Shown here one piece after another: positions 57,333 through 64,000 of a DNA stretch of 64,000 nucleotides. Position 1 is the first letter of the stretch. The number at the start of each line of letters is the position of its first letter. This stretch comes from Beta vulgaris subsp. vulgaris (Eukaryota; Streptophyta; Magnoliopsida; Caryophyllales; Amaranthaceae): contig NC_079209.1 of assembly GCF_026745355.1 (NCBI RefSeq), forward strand, positions 30,927,444-30,991,443, in the 5' to 3' direction. The notes beneath the pieces were generated by a model. The model ran no database searches and was not told the DNA's origin. It saw only the letters and a program-made list of their open reading frames with translations. Position numbers and translations under genes: made by a program.

Positions 57333-59932
57333 CTAATAAAGTATTACCTCATGAATGTTTGTATCCATGGAAACATTCAACTCTTTCCCAAGTAAGAATT
57401 CTTTAATATCAACCTTAGAAATGAAGGTCGATGTTTCCTCAATGTAGTGGAATTGGTGGTCCGACAACTTAATCTCAATCAATGCTTCATCGTCTGCATC
57501 GCCAATGCACTCATGTAGCCAGAAGCACGGTTGAGTAAGGCCTTGCACCACCTCCATATCCGTAATGAGTGGAGACTTTGCCGTAGAAACATTTACTTGG
57601 GCACGTCGGCCTCCCTGAGGTGAAGCTACCTTCTTTCCCTTCCTGTCGGCCTTCCCCGAACCCTAGTAATTAGTTAAATAAAAGATATTACTGACAATCA
57701 TATATAGGAACTATAAAAGAAAACTATGTATATAACTTATGTTAGACATTGTACCTGATCTGATAACCGCACCAATGCACGCGGCCATAGAATATAACTG
57801 CCAAGGGCATCAGACAATAACTGTACACCAACTCCTGCATTCGGCAGCGGAAGAGGAAATGCTTCGAAACCGGGCACAATGTCTGAAACGCTGACCACAT
57901 AGTGAATATCAGCGACTGGCTGGTTGTGCAATCGTACCCGGTCCCTAGGGGGCTGTACAGATCCATAAGCCACGATAATGAAACTACCATGACCATCTCC
58001 TTGATTTATAGCTCACATGGTGTCTTTCCTTTAAAAAAAAACTCTATTCATAGTTAGTCTATGAAACAACATATTTAAGAACAATAGTTGTGATATTAAA
58101 TGATTACCGTGACAATGGATGAGGCTGCGTAGGAACAGGCTGCGCAGGAACACGCCCTGGAAAGCACCAAAAGTCGGTAAGCCCATCTGCGCTAAAATGA
58201 CGTTGGAATTCTGAGTCATCTCCGCTCTGAGCTCCTCCCGAAGCTCGGCTTTCATAGCCTCCACATCTATGGCACTGCTGAATTGACACTAGAGGCACTG
58301 GATCTTGACGTAGAGGTGTATTGATCACCATACACCTTTCTCACCCCGAGGCGGACACCTCCTACGCCCCTCACACGTCCATACTGGTCCCGTCCTAGAG
58401 TCTCGTGTAAGGCATCAACTTGTCCTCTAGGAGTGAACTCACCAGTTGCCTCCTTTTCCTTCAAGCCAATCTGCATAAGGATAAGAGAGAAATACTCGTG
58501 AGCGCAAAGTTATATTATTATGTAAACCTTATCAAAAACTTATAATATGTACTTACAATGGCATTAGCTATCTGTTTTGTTCGGGATCAGGTATGACTCT
58601 CTGTCCCTTTGCATCAACCCATCATGCATGGAACACCACCAATCGAGCTCTATCTGGTTGCCGCTGTGCAACTGTCGTCGTAGAGCTAGTGCCCGATGTC
58701 GTGGTCGACGCAATCGTGGGGTAATGGTGTACATCCACGATTCTCTCGCCTGACCATACGACTGAGCACCCAGATGGTGATAGTGCTTCCTAGCTTTTGC
58801 ATTCGCGCTATTTTTAGAACCATATGCCTGAAACAACAAATATAAACAAAGGTTAGATATGATGTTATACAATAATATTGGATCTAAAAGTATTAAATCT
58901 TAGCTAGTAAAAAATTCTTACAAAGCTTCTGGGGTTGTTTTTTGTTTGACAAATGCATCCACTCCTCGCGCTGTGATATGCCTCCATATCTGATATGGAA
59001 GCTTGGAGGGATCCTCAAATGATGTGCCCTGTGAAGCCTCAGAAGAAGGTGTTGCTCCCCCGTCGTAGATCTTCTTCTTCTTTGTTCCCCGACTTTTCTC
59101 CTCTTCGTGATCCACCCCGACACTAGCTTGGCCTTGAAGTCTCGGAACCTCCGGGCAACCGTGGATAGAAACAAATCCTTCTTCGCTTCATCATTTGGAA
59201 TATGGAATTGATTCTACAAAGAACGCATTTCACAAATTAGTAAATACTTCCTCCGTTTCTAAATAAGTGCAACATTTGCATAGTGTTTACTATTCACAGT
59301 TTAAACTTTAATTAGCTTTGGTGATTCACATTTTAGGAAAAACATAGTCATGCGGGATCTTGTTGGACTCGTCTGAATGTGAATTTTTTTAATATCAACT
59401 TTTTATAATTTTTACTTATTGATAATTGAAGATATTAATGGTTAAAATAATGCATTGGCAAACGTGAAAACAAGAAATGTTGCACTTATTTAGAAACGGA
59501 GGAAGTATTACATAGTATATTTAACTAAAGTGTTAAGATTCTAAACGTAAATGTACGCGAATCTTACCATAGTATCTTCCCAAATCATCTTCTTCAAAGT
59601 CTCGGGGACCTCTTTCCATGAGTGGAGAATGGAGAGCTTATGCATGCAAATCCCAACTTGCATGGCATACTTTTGATGCCACTTTCCACAAGGTTGCCCT
59701 AAATCATCGTAATCCAAAGTCATTAGGGTGTGTTTCCCTAATGACTTTGTAGTTCCCCTTCCTTTCCTCTTTTTCGTGTCCAAGTTCTTACTTGGCTTTT
59801 GTAAACCTTTTTCTTCACGGCGAGCCATAACCAATTGCCGCTGTTCTTTCTCTGATCGTAACACTCATCCTTGGTAGTGTGTTCCGCACTCGTATCCGTA
59901 TGCACCTCCACCATGTCCCTGAAATTGTACAA
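57333..59932 (-). pseudogene. CACTA accessory gene, PTTA/TNPA-like part
   Basis: Minus-strand exons in order: GRGTTKSL and YDDLGQPCGKWHQKYAMQVG with PETLKKMIWED (59864-59541), RRFRDFKAKLVSGWI and PYQIWRHIT (59174-58893), NSANAKARKHYHHLG (58872-58564), then MKAELREELRAEM coiled coil (about 58264) and EALIEIKLSDHQFHYIE (57557-57333). These are signatures of the plant transposase PTTA/En/Spm family that accompanies TNP2 and binds subterminal repeats. A frameshift is likely near 58960 and 58700. It continues into the Ulp1-like part, so the two are probably one fusion protein. Confidence 0.72.
59247..59505. mobile_element. Stowaway MITE
   Basis: Perfect or near-perfect TIRs CTTCCTCCGTTTCTAAATAA, about 30 bases long, flanked by TA (59245-59246, 59506-59507). 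Sits in an intron of the CACTA accessory gene. The interior is AT-rich and non-coding. Confidence 0.93.
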
Positions 59933-59964
59933 GCATACGCATTAAAAAAAAAATTAAACATTTA

Positions 59965-60425
59965 GGGCGGGAGGGGGTGGTGCAGTGGGGAGGGGGCAGC
60001 AGTGGGGAGGGGGAGCAGGGGAGGGGGAGGAGGTGCAGCAGGGGGAGGGGGAGGGGGAGGAGGTGCAGCAGGGGAGGGGGCAGCAGTGGGAGGGGCAGTG
60101 GGGGAAGGGAGCAGTGGGGGGGGGGCAGTGGGGAGGGTGTGCAGGGGAGGGGGTGTGCAGTGGGGAGGGTGTGCAGGGGAGGAGGGGAAGGGGGTGCAGG
60201 GGGGGCAGCAGGGGGGGCAGCAGGGGGTGCAGGGGTGGGGAAGGGGGGTGCAGGGGTGGGGAAGGGGGTTGCAGGAGGGGTGCAGGGGTGGAGCAGGGGT
60301 GCAGGGTGGCAGCAGGGGTGGCAGCAGGGGGTGCAAGGGGTGGGGAAGGGTGTGCAGGGGGTGCAGGGGGTGGGGAAGGGGGTGCAGGTGGGAGCAAGGG
60401 GAGGGGGTGGGGGGGGGGGGGGGGG
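59965..60425. repeat. G-rich minisatellite block
   Basis: GGGGGTGCAGGGG/GGGGAGGGGG-type repeats, almost no C on the plus strand, ending in a G-run near 60410. Long open frames across it (up to 220 codons) encode Gly-rich or Pro-rich strings and are not genes. Many runs of four or more G could form quadruplexes. Confidence 0.88.
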
Positions 60426-61460
60426 AGGGGGGGGTGCTTATCGAGCGAGCCGAGCCCGAATAGCACTGGCTCGGCTCGAGCTCGTTTATAATTTCCCAGG
60501 CTCGGCTCGGCTCGTGAGCTCGCCGAGCTTGGGAGAGCCGAGCTCGAGCTCGGCTCGTGATGGAAATTTGGGGCTCGAGCTCGGCTCGCGAGCTCGTTTA
60601 GGCTCGACTAATGAGCTCGGCTTGGCTCGAAGTAGGTGACCTTGTTCACTCACCCATCATATGCTTTTATAACTTGATTTCGCTCTTAGCATTGCTAAGA
60701 TTTCAATGTGGGACTTCATGGTTTGTTAAAGAAAAACAAACTCACTATCCCCATTTCAATGTGGAACTTTATGTTTTGTTTAAGATAAACAAACTCATTC
60801 TACATATGCTTATATAACTTGGAATCCCTCTTAGCATTGCTAAAATTTCAATGTGGGACTCCATGTTTTGTTAAGAAAACAAACTCATTATACCTTGTTT
60901 TGTTTACATATGCTTTTATAACTTGGAATCCCTCCTAGCATTGTTAAAATTTCAATGTGGGACTTCATGTTTTGCTAAAGAAAAAATTATCAAATATTTT
61001 AAGGATTAAATAATCAACTATTTAAAATTATACTTCATTCCCTCTATGAAGAAAATAAAGTATAGTTTTTGTTTCCCAACCAAGGAGATACAAAATTAAA
61101 CTTTAAGTTGAAGTAAGGAATAGTAGCTATTTAAAAGAAAATAAGGTTGATCCTTGTTTTCTTAACCAATGTGGGACTTTAGTGCCTAGTGGAGTAGAGG
61201 TGAAGTTGGTCACAAATTAAAATATATAATTTGTAATCTAAATTAAAATATAAATTAGTATTAAATTTTTTTAATATAAAATTTTTTTTAATATAAAATA
61301 ATAAACGAGCTGCTCACGAGCTTTACGAGCCGAGCTTTGCCTAGCTCGGCTCGGCTCGTTTAAGTCTCGAGCCGAGCTTCAACGAGCCGAGCTTTGACCG
61401 AGCTTTGACCGAGCCGAGCCCGAGCTGCTCGCGAGCTTGTCAGGCTCATTATCACCCCTA
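60426..61460. mobile_element. CTCGAGC-rich TIR element, hAT-like (tentative)
   Basis: The right end CTCATTATCACCCCTAG inverts to CTAGGGGTGATAATGAG, matching the left AGGGGGGGGTGCTTATCGAG. Next to both ends lie 150-200 bases dense in GAGCCGAGC/GCTCGGCTC. The (C/T)AGGGG terminus suggests hAT, but the G-run hides any target duplication. Confidence 0.55.
60658..60985. repeat. Tandem repeats in the CTCGAGC element
   Basis: Three to four diverged units of ~80-130 bases containing ATTTCAATGTGGGACTTCATG, each followed by TTTTGTTAAAGAAAA..AAACTCA and ATATGCTTTTATAACTTGG. Confidence 0.8.
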
Positions 61461-61469
61461 GTGTACACG

Positions 61470-62260
61470 GGGAGGGAAAAGGCCAAATAGGCCAAAATAG
61501 GCCGGAATTGACCTTTTCGTTCCCGAAATGCAACCAACAACAAATTAAAGCCTAAAAATCTACATACGAGTTACATTTAAGTACATTTTGGGAGCGAAAA
61601 GGCCAAAATAGGCCAAAATAGGCCGGAAATGGCCTTTTCGTTCCCGAAATGCAACCAACAACAAATTAAAGCCTAAAAATCTACATACTAGTTACATTAT
61701 ACATCATATAATCATGTTCAAAGAGAATTTGGGGTTAAATCACTTCATAATACATTTTGGGAGCGAAAAGGCCAAAATAGGCCGGAAATGGCCTTTTCGT
61801 TCCCGAAATGCAACCAACAACAAATTAAAGCCAAAATCTACATACTAGTTACATTATAATCATATAATCATGTTCAAAGAGATTTGGGGTTAAATCACTT
61901 CATAAGTACATTTTGGGAGCAAAAGGCCAAAATAGGCCGGAAATGGCCTTTTCGTTCCCGAAATGCAACCAACAACAAATTAAAGCCTAAAATCTACATA
62001 CTAGTTACATTATACATCATATAATCATGTTAAAGAAATTTGGGGTTAAATCACTTCATAAGTACATTTTGGGAGCGAAAAGGCCAAAATAGGCCGGAAA
62101 TGGCCTTTTCGTTCCCGAAATGCAACCAACAACAAATTAAAGCCTAAAATCTACACTAGTTACATTATACATCATATAATCATGTTCAAAGAAATTTGGG
62201 GTTAAATCACTCATAAGTACATTTTGGGAGCGAAAAGGCAAAATAGGCAAATAGTTACAA
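61470..62260. repeat. Tandem hairpin array 2 in the CACTA element
   Basis: About five units of ~156-170 bases (ACATTTTGGGAGCGAAAAGG at 61582, 61752, 61908, 62063 and 62219) of the same family as 55960-56500, with the GGGAGCGAAAAGGCCA/TGGCCTTTTCGTTCCC stem. The first unit has an extra AGGCCAAAAT. It lies just downstream of the TNP2 frame. Confidence 0.9.
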
Positions 62261-62394
62261 ATTGGAGAAATTACACGACCTGAGTTTATGTCTCATGATT
62301 TATTGAGCTTCCGCCTTTCTTAGGATCCTCAAGTACATGTATCCCTTCCGTGTGATCTACACGCATATATTCTCCGACATATTTACATCATCTT

Positions 62395-64000
62395 CCACAG
62401 AATTTCAGGATAGGTAAAGGGGGGAGGTCCTCAAATGCATCATATTCTTCCTCATTATCAACATCACCAATACCGAGGATACTCCTTTTACCAGGTACAA
62501 CAATTGACCACTTATGATCAGCAGGATCAGTTACAAAAAATATTGCTTGACTTGTGATGCAATTACAAATGGCTCCTAAGTTTCACGTAGACAACTAAGG
62601 TCAACAAGATGAAACCGCAAGGATCATCGTTTCTTACACAAGTCGATTATTGTCAACCCACGTGCAACACAAGAGGCAAATATTAAAAGTACAGTAGTCC
62701 AGCTCCCATATTTCTTGTATTCGCCCATAATAGTTGCTTTCAGCATGTACAGCGACTTATCTTTCGAGCTTGCATATTGTGTAGACGACGCCACAAGTGA
62801 AACACCACTATTTTGTTGCGATCTTGACTTGAGATCTTGACGTTCAGTCCAAAACGTATACCCATTAATATCATAACCCTCATAAGAGCGTACAGCTTCA
62901 CGAGGACCAAATGCTAACCACTTGACTGTTTCAGGAACACTTTCATCCAAATCATTGAGTACTCGTTTATGAAACCAATCAATGAAAGTCTTGTTATGCA
63001 TTTGCGTCAATGCCCTCACTCCTTTTCCAGGATTGCTAACACGTAATTCCTCCATATGTTCACTTAAATAAGGATGGACATCTGGTACGTGATGCAATAC
63101 AAATAAGTGAGCTTGTTTACGCTTTTCTACGGAAGGTGTGATCAATTTTGAACCAATTGTACCCTTGCCCTCAAGTCTGCCCTCGTGTCGGGATGTCGGA
63201 AGTCCAACAGGATCAACACTAGCAAAATACTCAGCCACAAAATTACTGATCTCTTCACCCACAATCCCTTGAATTATACTACCTTCTGGTTGTGCAGGAT
63301 TCCGAACTTTATCCTTCAAAGTTCCCATATATCTCTCAAAAGGATAGCACCACCTCAAAAACACTGGACCACACAGCTTAATTTCTCGAACTAGATGGAC
63401 AATGAGATGGACCATAATGTCAAAGAATGCGGGGGGGGAAATACATCTCAAATTTGCATAGAGTTTCAACTACTCTGGACTGCAAGGAATCGAGGGTCGA
63501 CGGGTCTAGGACTTTGCTGCAGATTGAATGAAAAAATGAACACAGTTCTGTAATGGTGTGCCTCACATGCTTTGGAAGTATCCCACGAATTGCAATCGGT
63601 AAGAATACTTGCATCATGACATGACAATCGTGCGATTTCATACTCGATAACTTCAACTCACCATTTAAGGTAACAAAGCGCTTCATATTCGATGAGTAGC
63701 CAGTAGGGACCTTAATGCCATACAATGACTCGCAAAAAATCCGTTTCTCTGCACGCGACATCGTGTAGCAAGCTGGTGGCAAATAATTCTTCTCCGAATC
63801 CTCCACCTTTTTACTTTTCTGAGTTTCATCATCACACCCTTTCTCCCCTCTTTTCTTCTTCCTTCCGTCCCTTTTCTGAGCCCACAACTCTGGTCGAATC
63901 CCCTCTTTTTCCAAGTAAAGTCGTGACGCCTTAACATCTTTTGTCTTGCCCGGAATATTCATAAGTGTCGCGATAATAGCTTCACAAACATTCTTCTCTA
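62395..64000 (-). pseudogene. CACTA transposase TNP2, C-terminal part
   Basis: Minus strand, entering from the right edge. Residues from 63962 to 63420 carry LSSMKSHDCHVMMQVFLPIA and VLDPSTLDSLQ (DUF4218 region), and after a shift at a G-run (63431-63438) the frame 63469-62624 continues DIMVHLIVHLVREIKLCGPV and FERYMGTLKDKV. WLAFGPREAVRSYEGYDING then begins the DUF4216 region, which ends at about 62400-62560 (DPADHKWSIVVPGKRSILG) in another frame. TNP2 cuts the element ends; the catalytic Transposase_21 domain would lie beyond 64000. The homopolymer shift makes this copy doubtful. Confidence 0.9.

Larger units (their letters stand above)
55015..64000 (-). mobile_element. CACTA (En/Spm) transposon, right end outside the window
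   Basis: CACTAGTGGAAAAAAAAGC at 55015 is a CACTA terminus, followed by subterminal repeats, then minus-strand genes: an ORF with a Ulp1-like protease, a PTTA-like segment, and TNP2 running off the right edge. The other end and 3-base target duplication are beyond 64000. It is inserted in the copia element, so it is younger. Inside are a MITE (59247-59505), a CTCGAGC-type element (60426-61460) and two hairpin arrays. Confidence 0.85.

Noticed and set aside
59954..60639. Long open frames (up to 220 codons) on both strands in the G-rich block
   Set aside because: They encode only Gly- or Pro-rich low-complexity strings because the DNA lacks stop-codon bases on one strand; no domain, no splice or start context.

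Overview
This is a transposon-dense window of a flowering-plant nuclear genome, most likely a eudicot. The evidence is spliced plant genes, a nuclear tRNA-Ala, a Tat-lineage Ty3/gypsy element with an antisense gene, a SIRE-like Ty1/copia element, a CACTA element with TNP2 and a Ulp1-like protease, plant-type Helitrons, and Stowaway, hAT and Mutator-like elements with readable target-site duplications. I cannot name the species. Only one ordinary host gene (an aldo/keto reductase) and one tRNA gene are clear.

Layout. 1-4.4 kb: an old collapsed gypsy element, a Mutator-like element (TSD TATTAAAAA), a foldback MITE (TSD TATTAATAA) and a Stowaway MITE. 4375-16248: a full-length, recently inserted Tat-lineage gypsy element (TSD CTTCT) with gag-pol on the plus strand and a spliced antisense gene on the minus strand. 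16.3-18.7 kb: a nest in which a Stowaway sits inside a non-autonomous Helitron inside a TIR element. 18.9-23.5 kb: an 11-exon aldo/keto reductase gene on the minus strand without its last exon(s), preceded by tRNA-Ala(UGC). About 24-47.13 kb: a giant Helitron. 47.2-49.2 kb: half of a second Mutator-like element, a chromovirus LTR fragment, and a Pack-type element carrying a captured exon. 49.2-55.0 kb: a decayed SIRE-like copia element on the minus strand. 55.0 kb to the end: a CACTA element running off the right edge, holding a MITE, a CTCGAGC-rich TIR element, G-rich blocks and two arrays of long hairpins.

The most interesting system is the giant Helitron. It ends with a perfect hairpin, then CTAG, then T. 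On one strand it carries (1) an intact 325-residue protein that I read as two dsRNA-binding-like domains plus a nuclear-localisation-like stretch, (2) a Rep-helicase gene broken by frameshifts, including one in the P-loop, and (3) an intact nine-exon, 419-residue RPA1-like gene. On the other strand there is an acidic-tailed ORF with one stop. Rep-helicase and RPA are known Helitron cargo; the dsRNA-binding-like protein is the part I cannot place. That it and the RPA gene stay open while the Rep-helicase decays suggests, without proving, selection on the accessory genes or help from a helicase elsewhere.
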